A model generated the notes under the pieces. That model had not been told where the DNA came from, searched no databases, and saw only the letters and a program-made list of their open reading frames with translations. From Dechloromonas hortensis (GTDB taxonomy: Bacteria > Pseudomonadota > Gammaproteobacteria > Burkholderiales > Rhodocyclaceae), in the NCBI RefSeq assembly GCF_009469765.1, contig NZ_SSSQ01000004.1, positions 1 to 64,000 of the forward strand: a stretch of DNA of 64,000 nucleotides, written 5' to 3'. The position numbers were made by a program, and so were the translations under genes. Positions 1-7,068 of this stretch are shown in pieces (positions within the stretch are counted from its first letter, which is position 1; every line of letters begins with the position of its first letter).

Positions 1-264
1 GAAAAGTCCGGCCTGGTTGCCCGGGTCATTCCGGCTGAGCAACTGCTCGAGGAAACCCTGAAAGCGGCGCAGACCATTGCCGGCTACTCGCTGCCGGTGG
101 TGATGATGATCAAGGAATCGGTCAATCGCGCCTTCGAGTCGTCGCTGAACGAAGGCCTGCTCTTCGAGCGCCGCGTCTTCCATGCCGCCTTCGCGTTGGA
201 AGATCAGAAGGAAGGCATGGCCGCCTTCGCCGAGAAGCGCAAGCCGAGCTTCAAGAACCGCTGA
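1..264 (+). CDS. Enoyl-CoA hydratase (crotonase), 3' part only
   Basis: The last 87 residues of a crotonase-fold protein run in from the left edge, so the start is outside the window. The visible part is the C-terminal helical region, ending in [12 protein letters not shown], which matches the end of short-chain enoyl-CoA hydratases (ECHS1 type, hydration of 2-trans-enoyl-CoA in beta-oxidation). The catalytic loops lie upstream and cannot be checked. It sits 8 nt before another crotonase-family gene and the two probably form one operon. The presence of paaY and paaX nearby suggests a phenylacetate or acyl-CoA catabolic cluster to the left; that is inference. Confidence 0.85.
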   Translation, partial: EKSGLVARVIPAEQLLEETLKAAQTIAGYSLPVVMMIKESVNRAFESSLNEGLLFERRVFHAAFALEDQKEGMAAFAEKRKPSFKNR

Positions 265-272
265 GGTCCGCC

Positions 273-1055
273 ATGTACCAAACCCTCGAAATCGAACGCG
301 CCGGCAAGGTTGCCACCATCTGGATGAACCGCCCGGCCGTCTTCAATGCCTTCGACGAACAGCTGATCGACGAACTGACGATGGCCTGCCACGAACTCGA
401 CGCCGACCCGGGCGTCCGTATCGTCGTCCTCGGCGGCCGCGGCAAGCATTTCTCGGCCGGCGCCGACCTCAACTGGATGAAGCGCGCCGCCCAGTTCAGC
501 CATGAACAGAACGTCGAGGATGCCCGTCGCTTCGCCGGCATGCTGCGCACCCTGTCCGGCATGAGCAAGCCGACCATCGCCCGCGTCCAAGGCGCCGCGC
601 TGGGCGGCGGCACCGGCCTGACCGCCGCCTGCGACATGGCGGTGGCAAGCACGGACGCGGTGTTTTCGACCTCGGAAGTGAAGTTCGGCATCATCCCCTC
701 GGCGATCAGCCCCTACGTGCTGCGCGCCATCGGCCCGCGCCACGCGCTGCGCTATTTCCAGAGTGGCGAGCGGATCGGCGCCGAACGGGCGCTGGCGATC
801 GGCCTGGTCGGCGAAGTCGTGGACGGTGCGGAGCTCGATGCCTGCGTCGGCCAGTTGGTCGAAGCATTGCTGCAAGGCGGCCCGCTGGCGCAGAAAGCGG
901 CCAAGGAACTGATTGCTGCGGTCAACGGCCGAAAAATCGACGATTCCGTCAGTGAGGAAACGGCCCAGCGGATCGCCCGCCAGCGTGCCACCGAAGAAGC
1001 CAAGGACGGCATCGCCGCCTTCCTCGACAAGCGGCCGCCGGGCTGGCTGGCCTGA
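273..1055 (+). CDS. Enoyl-CoA hydratase/isomerase, methylglutaconyl-CoA hydratase (LiuC)-like
   Basis: Complete 260-aa crotonase-superfamily enzyme, presumably cytosolic. SAGADL (61-66) and GAALGGGTGL (107-116) form the CoA/oxyanion-hole loops. The acid of SEVKFGIIP (E135) corresponds to the second catalytic Glu of crotonase. The first crotonase Glu position is a Gly here (GGGTGL). The block SEVKFGIIPxxISPYV is typical of the LiuC/AtuE branch, which hydrates 3-methylglutaconyl-CoA or isohexenylglutaconyl-CoA in leucine or acyclic-terpene breakdown, so that role is favoured over plain crotonase. ATG start, 8 nt after the preceding crotonase, so translationally close. The exact substrate cannot be fixed without the rest of the operon. 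Confidence 0.85.
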   Translation: MYQTLEIERAGKVATIWMNRPAVFNAFDEQLIDELTMACHELDADPGVRIVVLGGRGKHFSAGADLNWMKRAAQFSHEQNVEDARRFAGMLRTLSGMSKPTIARVQGAALGGGTGLTAACDMAVASTDAVFSTSEVKFGIIPSAISPYVLRAIGPRHALRYFQSGERIGAERALAIGLVGEVVDGAELDACVGQLVEALLQGGPLAQKAAKELIAAVNGRKIDDSVSEETAQRIARQRATEEAKDGIAAFLDKRPPGWLA

Positions 1056-1122
1056 GGTAAACCGAACTTCGCCCGCCAGCATAGTCAAATGCTCTACGAA
1101 TGCCCGTAACAAGGAGCAAACG

Positions 1123-2271
1123 ATGAGCGCACAAAATACAAAACCGGATCATCTGGTGCTGCTGGTGGCGACCCGCAAGGGTGCCTGGCTCTATCACGGC
1201 GATGCGGCACGACAATCCTGGCGGGTCGATGGCCCGCATTTTCTCGGCCATATCATCAACCACCTGGTGCTCGACCCGCGCGACGGGCGCACGCTGCTGG
1301 CGGCAGCGAAAACCGGCCACCTCGGGCCGACCATCTTCCGCTCGACCGACCTCGGGCAAAGCTGGCAGGAAGCGGCCAAACCGCCAGCCTTCGGGCCGGC
1401 CGCCAACGGACTGGCGGCGCGGTCGGTCGATCACACCTTCTGGCTAGCACCGGGCCACGCCGCCGAACCCGGCGTCTGGTACGCCGGCACTTCGCCGCAG
1501 GGGCTATTCCGCTCGACCGATGGCGGCATGAACTGGGCACCCTTTTCCTGCATCAACGACGACCCGCAGTACCGCCAGTGGTTCGGCACGGTGCAGGACG
1601 GCACGCCGGACGGGCCGAAACTGCATTCGATCATCGTCGATCCGCACGATGCGCAACACCTCTACTTCGCGATGTCGGGCGGCGGCGTCCATGAGTCACG
1701 CGATGGCGGGCAAAGCTTCGTGCCGCTGGTCGATGGCATGGACGTGGTCGAAGGTTTCGATCCGACCGATATCAGCTTTCATGATCCGCACTGCGTACGC
1801 CTGTGCCCAAGCAATCCGGACCGCCTCTACCAGCAGAATCATTGCGGCATCTACCGGCTCGACCGGCCGGGCAGCATCTGGGTGCGCATCGGCCGCAACC
1901 TGCCGACGGAAGTCGGCGACATCGGCTTTCCACTGGTGCTGCACCCGCGCGACGACCGTACGGCCTGGGTCTTCCCGATGGACGGCACCGAAGTCTGGCC
2001 GCGCACCAGCCCGGGCGGCCGCCCGGCGGTTTATGCGACACGCGACGGCGGCAGCAGCTGGCAGCGCCACGATGCTGGCTTGCCGGCCAGCCAGGCCTGG
2101 TGGACGGTCAAACGGCAGGCGATGACGGCGGATCGGCAGGACAGCGTCGGCCTCTATTTCGGCACGACCAGCGGCGAGTTGTGGCATAGCCTGGACGAAG
2201 GCCGGCAATGGAGCTGCCTGGCCCGTCACCTGCCGGAGATTTATGCCGTCGAGACGGCCTATCCGGGCTGA
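1123..2271 (+). CDS. Asp-box (BNR/sialidase-type) beta-propeller protein
   Basis: 382-aa protein of a propeller fold of the exo-alpha-sialidase/VPS10-like type. Five Asp-box motifs (S/T-x-D-x-G-x-x-W/F) are visible: STDLGQSW 74-81, STDGGMNW 131-138, SRDGGQSF 192-199, TRDGGSSW 306-313 and SLDEGRQW 356-363. No signal peptide is visible, so it is predicted cytosolic. I see no sialidase catalytic set (FRIP motif, Arg triad), so glycosidase names given to such proteins are doubtful. The start at 1123 is chosen because AAGGAG lies 6 nt upstream; the longer reading frame overlaps the previous gene. It is followed after 13 nt by a MoaD-like gene, and this pairing suggests a joint, unknown role. Confidence 0.8.
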   Translation: MSAQNTKPDHLVLLVATRKGAWLYHGDAARQSWRVDGPHFLGHIINHLVLDPRDGRTLLAAAKTGHLGPTIFRSTDLGQSWQEAAKPPAFGPAANGLAARSVDHTFWLAPGHAAEPGVWYAGTSPQGLFRSTDGGMNWAPFSCINDDPQYRQWFGTVQDGTPDGPKLHSIIVDPHDAQHLYFAMSGGGVHESRDGGQSFVPLVDGMDVVEGFDPTDISFHDPHCVRLCPSNPDRLYQQNHCGIYRLDRPGSIWVRIGRNLPTEVGDIGFPLVLHPRDDRTAWVFPMDGTEVWPRTSPGGRPAVYATRDGGSSWQRHDAGLPASQAWWTVKRQAMTADRQDSVGLYFGTTSGELWHSLDEGRQWSCLARHLPEIYAVETAYPG

Positions 2272-2284
2272 ATGGGCGACCCCG

Positions 2285-2542
2285 ATGCGCGTGCTGATCC
2301 CGAGCGCCCTGCATTCCTATACCGGCCGGCCCTGGGTCGATGCGACAGGCGCCACTGTGACGGCGCTATTCGACGATCTCGAACGACAGTTTCCCGGCAT
2401 CCGCTTTCGGATGGTCGATGAACAGGGACAGGTCCGCCGGCACATCCGGCTGTTTTACCAGCACGCCATGCTGTTCGATCTGGCGACGCCGCTGGCGGCG
2501 GACGGCGAACTGCTCATCGTCCAGGCTTTGAGCGGTGGCTAG
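2285..2542 (+). CDS. MoaD/ThiS-family ubiquitin-like protein
   Basis: 85 aa, small beta-grasp protein ending in LSGG. The C-terminal Gly-Gly is the feature through which MoaD/ThiS proteins are adenylated and thiocarboxylated as sulfur donors. The family pattern is a central FPGIRFR segment and an LxxGDEL-like LAADGELLIVQ before the tail. No molybdopterin or thiamine genes are near, so a carrier role linked to the upstream propeller gene is more likely than cofactor synthesis; this is inference. ATG at 2285 gives the family length; an upstream in-frame start at 2243 would overlap the propeller gene. The stop overlaps the convergent IclR gene by 4 nt. Confidence 0.8.
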   Translation: MRVLIPSALHSYTGRPWVDATGATVTALFDDLERQFPGIRFRMVDEQGQVRRHIRLFYQHAMLFDLATPLAADGELLIVQALSGG

Positions 2543-3339
2543 GTCGGCACCTTGGCTTCGCCGTGCGCCCCGAGCCGCAAGGAGAGCGCCTCGGCGTGCC
2601 GGAGCAGGCTTTTGACGACCTCCCCTTCCGGGCTGGTATCGAACATCCCCTGGACGCCCACCACCAGCAGGGACATCGTGATTTCGTTCTTGAAATTGAA
2701 GACCGGCGCGGCGACGGCTTCAACGCCGGCAACCCTGTGCTGACCATTGGTCGCCGCGTAGCCGCGGGCGCGAATTTCAGTCAGCAGGGCCTCGACGCCT
2801 GCCTTGCTCTTCAATTCCGGCGGCAGCGCCGGCTGCTTCAACTCCTCGGCGAGCAGCGGCGCGATGATTTTTTTCGGCATCCAGGCGGCAAAGACCCGGC
2901 CGGTTGCCGACATCAGCAGATCGAGCACCGTGCCGGTAATGACATTGACTGTGATCGGCCGGCGCGGCCGTTCCCAACGCACGATGACCGGCCCCTTGTC
3001 ACCCCACACCGCCAGTGCGGTGGTCTGGTTGATCTCGTCGCGCATCTCGGCGATGACGTTGAGGCCGAGCCGGACCCGATCCAGCCGGTCGAGGGCGACC
3101 AGACCGAGATTGAGCGCGAAGGTGCCGAGATCGTAGCGCGAGGTCATCGGGTCCTGATCGACCAGGCCGGCCCGGATCAGGCTGACCAGGTAGCGGTGCG
3201 CCTTGGAGGCCGGCATGTCGGCTGCAGCGGCAATATCCTTGAGCATCATCGAGCGCTGGCCGTCGGCCATGGCGCGCAGAATGCTCATGCCGACTTCCAG
3301 TGACTGGACCCCGTGTTTGCCTTCCAATTCGTCGCTCAT
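2539..3339 (-). CDS. IclR-family transcriptional regulator
   Basis: 266 aa. N-terminal winged helix (about 10-75, with DIAAAADMPASKAHRYLVSL as recognition region) followed by an IclR effector domain (about 85-255). Family members bind small aromatic or acyl ligands and regulate catabolic operons. The gene is divergent from paaY with 74 nt between start codons, so paaY and itself are the obvious targets. Its 3' end overlaps the convergent MoaD-like gene by 4 nt. The ligand cannot be deduced from sequence. Confidence 0.9.
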   Translation of the reverse strand: MSDELEGKHGVQSLEVGMSILRAMADGQRSMMLKDIAAAADMPASKAHRYLVSLIRAGLVDQDPMTSRYDLGTFALNLGLVALDRLDRVRLGLNVIAEMRDEINQTTALAVWGDKGPVIVRWERPRRPITVNVITGTVLDLLMSATGRVFAAWMPKKIIAPLLAEELKQPALPPELKSKAGVEALLTEIRARGYAATNGQHRVAGVEAVAAPVFNFKNEITMSLLVVGVQGMFDTSPEGEVVKSLLRHAEALSLRLGAHGEAKVPT

Positions 3340-3375
3340 CGCCCGCCTTTAAATTCCGTTATTCAAAACTAGTTC

Positions 3376-3381
3376 TATAAT
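3376..3381 (+). promoter_or_regulatory. Candidate -10 of the paaY promoter
   Basis: A perfect TATAAT hexamer lies 32 nt before the paaY start in the short divergent IclR-paaY region. The -35 at the right spacing (ATTCCG, about 3353) is poor, consistent with a regulated promoter. The AT-rich block 3350-3390 is the likely IclR-family operator; no clean palindrome was identified. Confidence 0.4.
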
Positions 3382-3413
3382 ACAACATAACCGAGCCGAG
3401 AAAGAACCCAAAT

Positions 3414-4037
3414 ATGACCCCCCTTCGTGTTTATGCCATCGACGGCATCGTCCCGGTCGTCGACCCCACCGCCTACGTGCATCCGAGTGCCGTGCTGATC
3501 GGCGATGTCATCGTCGGCCCCGGCTGCTACGTCGGGCCCTGCGCCAGCCTGCGCGGCGATTTCGGCCGCCTGATCCTGGAAGCCGGAGCCAACCTGCAGG
3601 ACACCTGCGTCATGCATGGCTTTCCCGGCACCGATACGGTGGTCGAAGAGAATGGCCATATCGGGCATGGCGCCGTGCTGCACGGCTGCCGGATCGGCAA
3701 GAATGCCCTGGTCGGCATGAACGCCGTGATCATGGACAACGCGATCATCGGCGAATCGAGCATCGTCGCCGCCTCCGCCTTCGTCAAGGCCAGCCAGGAA
3801 GTGCCGCCGCGCTCGCTGGTCGCCGGCGTGCCGGCCAAGGTCATCCGCCCACTTTCCGACCAGGAAATGGGCTGGAAAGCCGATGGCACCCGCACTTACC
3901 AGGAACTGACCAGACGCTGTCTGGCAACGATGGTTGAAACGACGCCGCTGACGGCAATCGAAGCCAACCGCAAGCGCATCGAAATGCCGGATGTGGTGCC
4001 GCTGACCCAGCTAAAAAATCCGGGGCGGCAAGAATGA
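3414..4037 (+). CDS. paaY: PaaY-type hexapeptide-repeat thioesterase / gamma-carbonic-anhydrase-like protein
   Basis: 207 aa left-handed beta-helix protein. Imperfect hexapeptide repeats run from about residue 15 to 150, and the metal-binding His set of the gamma-carbonic-anhydrase fold is present (CVMHG, GHIGHG, VLHGC). The C-terminal extension and overall length match PaaY, the thioesterase that releases CoA from dead-end 2-hydroxycyclohepta-1,4,6-triene-1-formyl-CoA in aerobic phenylacetate degradation. A paaX-family repressor gene lies 6 kb away, supporting this over a generic YrdA-type protein. The start is an ATG with only a weak GA-rich ribosome site. Confidence 0.85.
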   Translation: MTPLRVYAIDGIVPVVDPTAYVHPSAVLIGDVIVGPGCYVGPCASLRGDFGRLILEAGANLQDTCVMHGFPGTDTVVEENGHIGHGAVLHGCRIGKNALVGMNAVIMDNAIIGESSIVAASAFVKASQEVPPRSLVAGVPAKVIRPLSDQEMGWKADGTRTYQELTRRCLATMVETTPLTAIEANRKRIEMPDVVPLTQLKNPGRQE

Positions 4038-4063
4038 GAAAAGCCGGCTCTGCCCGGCTTTTC
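4038..4063 (+). terminator. Intrinsic terminator after paaY
   Basis: Perfect 10-bp inverted repeat GAAAAGCCGG / CCGGCTTTTC with a 6-nt loop, starting at the paaY stop codon. The T-rich 3' arm supplies the U tract; the structure is nearly symmetric and could also act on leftward transcripts. Confidence 0.75.
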
Positions 4064-4136
4064 TTAGCTGAAAAATACTCTTTGGTTCTTTAGCTGACTG
4101 TTTAGACTCGGCGTTCCAAATCTGCGTACCGAACGT

Positions 4137-4436
4137 TCAGCCACCCTCTGCATTGAGCGGGAACAGTTTCTTGTCCATGGCTCGCTGTGCAGCTTCCCTC
4201 TCGCTCTGGAGGCTCTTGTCCTCGGTCATGTCGGAGCGAATCGGACCCTGTGCCCCTTGTGGGGTCGACCAGGATTCATGCTTTACATCCATGGCGCTTC
4301 CTGAATAGATGAACGGGCCATCACCCAGGTGCGCCTGAATACGATCATGCTCGTCTGCAGCGCTAACCGTACCTACGGGTACGAACACACCAATCATCAC
4401 GCCACAAGCAAGTGCTGAAAAAGTAGTTTTTCTCAT
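4137..4436 (-). CDS. Small secreted hypothetical protein
   Basis: 99 aa. A clear Sec signal peptide (basic MRKT start, hydrophobic core, cleavage expected after VSAA near residue 27) is followed by a short polar mature region of about 72 residues without cysteines. No family is recognised. It looks like a small periplasmic or secreted protein with acidic N-half and a Lys/Arg-rich helix near the C terminus (residues 70-90). The next gene on this strand starts at 5599, 1.16 kb upstream of this start, with its stop 206 nt away, and there is no sign of an operon. ATG start; AGGAG lies a few nt upstream on the minus strand. Confidence 0.7.
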   Translation of the reverse strand: MRKTTFSALACGVMIGVFVPVGTVSAADEHDRIQAHLGDGPFIYSGSAMDVKHESWSTPQGAQGPIRSDMTEDKSLQSEREAAQRAMDKKLFPLNAEGG

Positions 4437-4642
4437 GATGTTTCTCCTAGGATCAAATCCTCCCTTGAAGTGACATCGTCAAAATGTCGACCTCCCGATA
4501 TTTCCTCGGTTGTCGGTCGTCCGCCTGAATCGACTACGACTCACACTACGATATTTGCAGTCTGAGTCATTTCAGGATAAGGATAAGACTTCGCCGCATA
4601 AGAATGGTTCGTGTTTCAGCACAAAAAAAACGGCCCCGATCC

Positions 4643-5599
4643 TCACTTTTTGTCCTGCATCTTCTGCAACGCAGCCGCACTCATCACCTGAGAAGTATCG
4701 GCCACCGCAAGCAAGGTTTCCTCGCCCGGAATAGCGTCGATGATCACGTCCCGCATATCGAACAAGGCCAGCACATCGGCGATGAAAGTCTTATGTTCAG
4801 GCGGCGCATTCAGGTACCAGTTGCGAAGATAATCCTGCAAGCTGCTGCTCGCATCGCCGGGCTCCAGATTCAGGTAGGACAGCGACGACCAGTTCTCCGG
4901 ATCGCGTTGAAACAAGGGCAACAACAGATTAGCCACCACTTCATTTTTTTCCCGCAGATAGGGATTCTGCCGCAACCTTTCCTCATTGCTCATCAACCAC
5001 TCGGCCAGCGGCGCGTGTGGTGGAAGCTGACGATGTCCTTCGGCAATCAGCAGGTCGAAAAACCGGTTGAGTTTTTCTGTTTCCTTGCCCCAGTCGGGTG
5101 ATGGCGGATTTTTTTCCCAGGTCGCCGCCAGGTTTTTCAGCGTGTAAAGCGACGCGGTTTCGCAGAGGGTTTCCTCAAACCACTGGTTGTATTTGCTGTT
5201 CCCAGGCCGAGCATTTTCTTCATAGTTCGACAGGATGTGGCACAACTCATGGGCAAACTCGTAGGTGTATAGATGCCAGTTCTCCCCACGGGCATGCAAC
5301 TCCACCCGATACTCGCCTTTTTCGCCACGCTCGTAGAGCGCTACCGGATTGCTGTCCGTATGCGTGACGACAATCGGCACCACCAGCTTCTTCGGCAGTC
5401 TCGACATCAATTCGTCGGCAACGGAATAAAGCACGCTCTCGATCATTTCCTTGCGTGCGCTCCCCCAGCCTTCGCCCGCGACCTTGATGGTCAGGCCTAG
5501 CTTGCGGCTGTTCACCGGCTTTTTCTGCGGCCCTGCGAAGCTGGTGGATGAGTAAATCACCGAGCAGAGTATTGATGCGATGATCAGTGGCAAGCGCAT
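4643..5599 (-). CDS. Putative secreted HExxH zinc peptidase
   Basis: 318 aa with an N-terminal signal peptide (about 1-23). The motif HELCH at 117-121 is a zinc-peptidase HExxH signature, and acidic residues follow in WFEETLCE (about 140-147), the right distance for a gluzincin-type third ligand. The rest (helical, many Glu/Leu) matches no family I can name. The start is set at 5599 because AAAGGGG lies 6 nt before this ATG; the longer frame adds seven residues without a ribosome site. Function as a periplasmic or extracellular protease is inferred from the motif only. GC content is lower than in neighbouring housekeeping genes, and it sits next to the VgrG effector module, so it may belong to the same acquired patch. 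Confidence 0.65.
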   Translation of the reverse strand: MRLPLIIASILCSVIYSSTSFAGPQKKPVNSRKLGLTIKVAGEGWGSARKEMIESVLYSVADELMSRLPKKLVVPIVVTHTDSNPVALYERGEKGEYRVELHARGENWHLYTYEFAHELCHILSNYEENARPGNSKYNQWFEETLCETASLYTLKNLAATWEKNPPSPDWGKETEKLNRFFDLLIAEGHRQLPPHAPLAEWLMSNEERLRQNPYLREKNEVVANLLLPLFQRDPENWSSLSYLNLEPGDASSSLQDYLRNWYLNAPPEHKTFIADVLALFDMRDVIIDAIPGEETLLAVADTSQVMSAAALQKMQDKK

Positions 5600-5934
5600 G
5601 GGGTACCCCTTTCTCGACAAGCCGGCCGGCTTTCGGACAATGGAAACTCCCGAACTTCGTAGCCGAAACGTGCGCCATGCTTTCTGACTTAGAAAGCATA
5701 TAGACCAGCAGAGTTCGCGGCAGGAGGTAAAAATTTTCCGTTACGTAGCCAATGAAATATGCGTTCATCAAATAACAGCGAAGGAAATTTCATTTACTCC
5801 TGCTTTTTGCACATCAAAAACTTAAATATGCAACCACCCTCACTTAACTCCAAGCAAGGCTCCAAGAACGATTAAATTATTATTTTAAAACCACCAAAAA
5901 ACCCAAAATGAATCACCTTAACGCCAGATCAAAA
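5600..5934. other. AT-rich intergenic stretch with one perfect inverted repeat
   Basis: 335 nt without a convincing gene. At 5677-5699 there is a perfect 9-bp inverted repeat (ATGCTTTCT / AGAAAGCAT, 5-nt loop) with no U tract, so it could be an operator or RNA hairpin rather than an intrinsic terminator. The base composition drops sharply here (5810-5935 is mostly A+T), marking the edge of the low-GC effector/immunity patch. Confidence 0.5.
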
Positions 5935-6375
5935 TCACCGAATATAATTACCAAGCACTTCTTTCACCTCATCTTTTGACAGCCTCTTTGAATTTAAAAT
6001 TGACTCAAGGTCGCCTTTTGTTAGCGGGTAATCGTTTAATAACTTCAAGAGATCCTCTTTACTCGGCACTGCCGCATCAATAGGGTCGATTTCGGTTGGA
6101 TCTGCCAAGTCTTCGAGCTTTAATGGCGTGCGATCTACATTTATATAAACCTTGTATCGTGTAAAACCCTCTGGGTAAGACTTATCAAAATACAACACCG
6201 TCCCCCGCGGAAGCATGTGCAAATTTTTTGACCCGATATTGCTTGACAACATCAACGGGTATTCAAGCCTGTGTACTTTCGTCATTGAATCACGCTTAAA
6301 AATTAAGTTATTCGCAGAAAACAATAGAATTATAAAAATAGCAGCAAAACCAACTATCTTTCCGATTTTGTTCAT
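5935..6375 (-). CDS. Membrane-anchored small protein, candidate immunity protein
   Basis: 146 aa. A single hydrophobic segment at residues 8-25 is followed by a soluble domain, probably periplasmic, with an acidic helical C-terminal half. No family recognised. Its ATG overlaps the stop of the upstream candidate effector by 4 nt (ATGA), so the two are translationally coupled. It is strikingly AT-rich compared with the rest of the window. Position directly after a VgrG-linked putative toxin, coupling, and an anchor that puts the domain in the periplasm fit a type VI immunity protein. This is inference from context; no immunity family signature is visible. Confidence 0.6.
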   Translation of the reverse strand: MNKIGKIVGFAAIFIILLFSANNLIFKRDSMTKVHRLEYPLMLSSNIGSKNLHMLPRGTVLYFDKSYPEGFTRYKVYINVDRTPLKLEDLADPTEIDPIDAAVPSKEDLLKLLNDYPLTKGDLESILNSKRLSKDEVKEVLGNYIR

Positions 6376-7067
6376 TTTCCAGTACCGTAAACATCTATAC
6401 GCAGAGGCTTTACGGCATCCTCTGAATGTAAAAATTTCAGCAAATTAGCAGGCAAGAATAGTCGAGACGCCCCTCCTTTTGCCTTCAACGCCAACCTTTC
6501 CGCAAAGCTCAATACATCTTCAGGCTTGTTATACCTTTCAGATCCACGGTCAATTTTTGGAATAGCTTGCTTGGCAGCATCCAAACTCAATGTTGTGCAA
6601 TTGGGTCCAAGTGCATGGTAATCAGTAGCGAGCCTGTAGACATTTTTTTGGGGATTGCTCTTGCCTTCAATCAATTTCCCAGATTTCATAAGACCGTTGA
6701 AATAACTGTTCGACAAATCACCTTCATGATCAAAAACGCCATATACAAATCCGGTCGTTTTTCGCTGCAGCGCAACCTCTCCGTTTATATAGGGTTGAAA
6801 AGAACTCCATACGCGGAGTATGCCGTCACCACTCTCACCAAAGGTTCCGGTTACTTTCCCATAACGCCCAAAATCATAAGTCAAATCAGATGCTCTCGTT
6901 TTTACGCGTAGCGCGGTATGCCCGTATCTATGTTCCTCCCCTGACGAATCAGTGTAAGCACCTCCCACCAAGATATGTATCTCTGCTTTTGGCTTGAGCT
7001 TGTCCTCGGCAACACTCTTAGGCGTATTGTTGGTAGTCGCTTCAAATGGTTTCTGTCCACTAGCCAT
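6372..7067 (-). CDS. Candidate T6SS effector with permuted NlpC/P60-like cysteine hydrolase motifs
   Basis: 231 aa. Two short motifs, YGHTALRV (His50) and GPNCTTLSLDA (Cys157), stand in the His-then-Cys order of permuted NlpC/P60 papain-fold enzymes (YiiX/DUF4105-like), which act as amidases or acyl hydrolases. Between them is a YDFGRYG block typical of that fold. No signal peptide, as expected for a VgrG-delivered cargo. The start at 7067 lies 1 nt after the vgrG stop and has GAGG 8 nt upstream; the longer GTG frame begins inside vgrG. GC content is far below that of vgrG. It is followed by an overlapping membrane-anchored ORF, the expected immunity position. The catalytic assignment rests on motifs alone. 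Confidence 0.6.
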   Translation of the reverse strand: MASGQKPFEATTNNTPKSVAEDKLKPKAEIHILVGGAYTDSSGEEHRYGHTALRVKTRASDLTYDFGRYGKVTGTFGESGDGILRVWSSFQPYINGEVALQRKTTGFVYGVFDHEGDLSNSYFNGLMKSGKLIEGKSNPQKNVYRLATDYHALGPNCTTLSLDAAKQAIPKIDRGSERYNKPEDVLSFAERLALKAKGGASRLFLPANLLKFLHSEDAVKPLRIDVYGTGK

Positions 7068-7068
7068 T

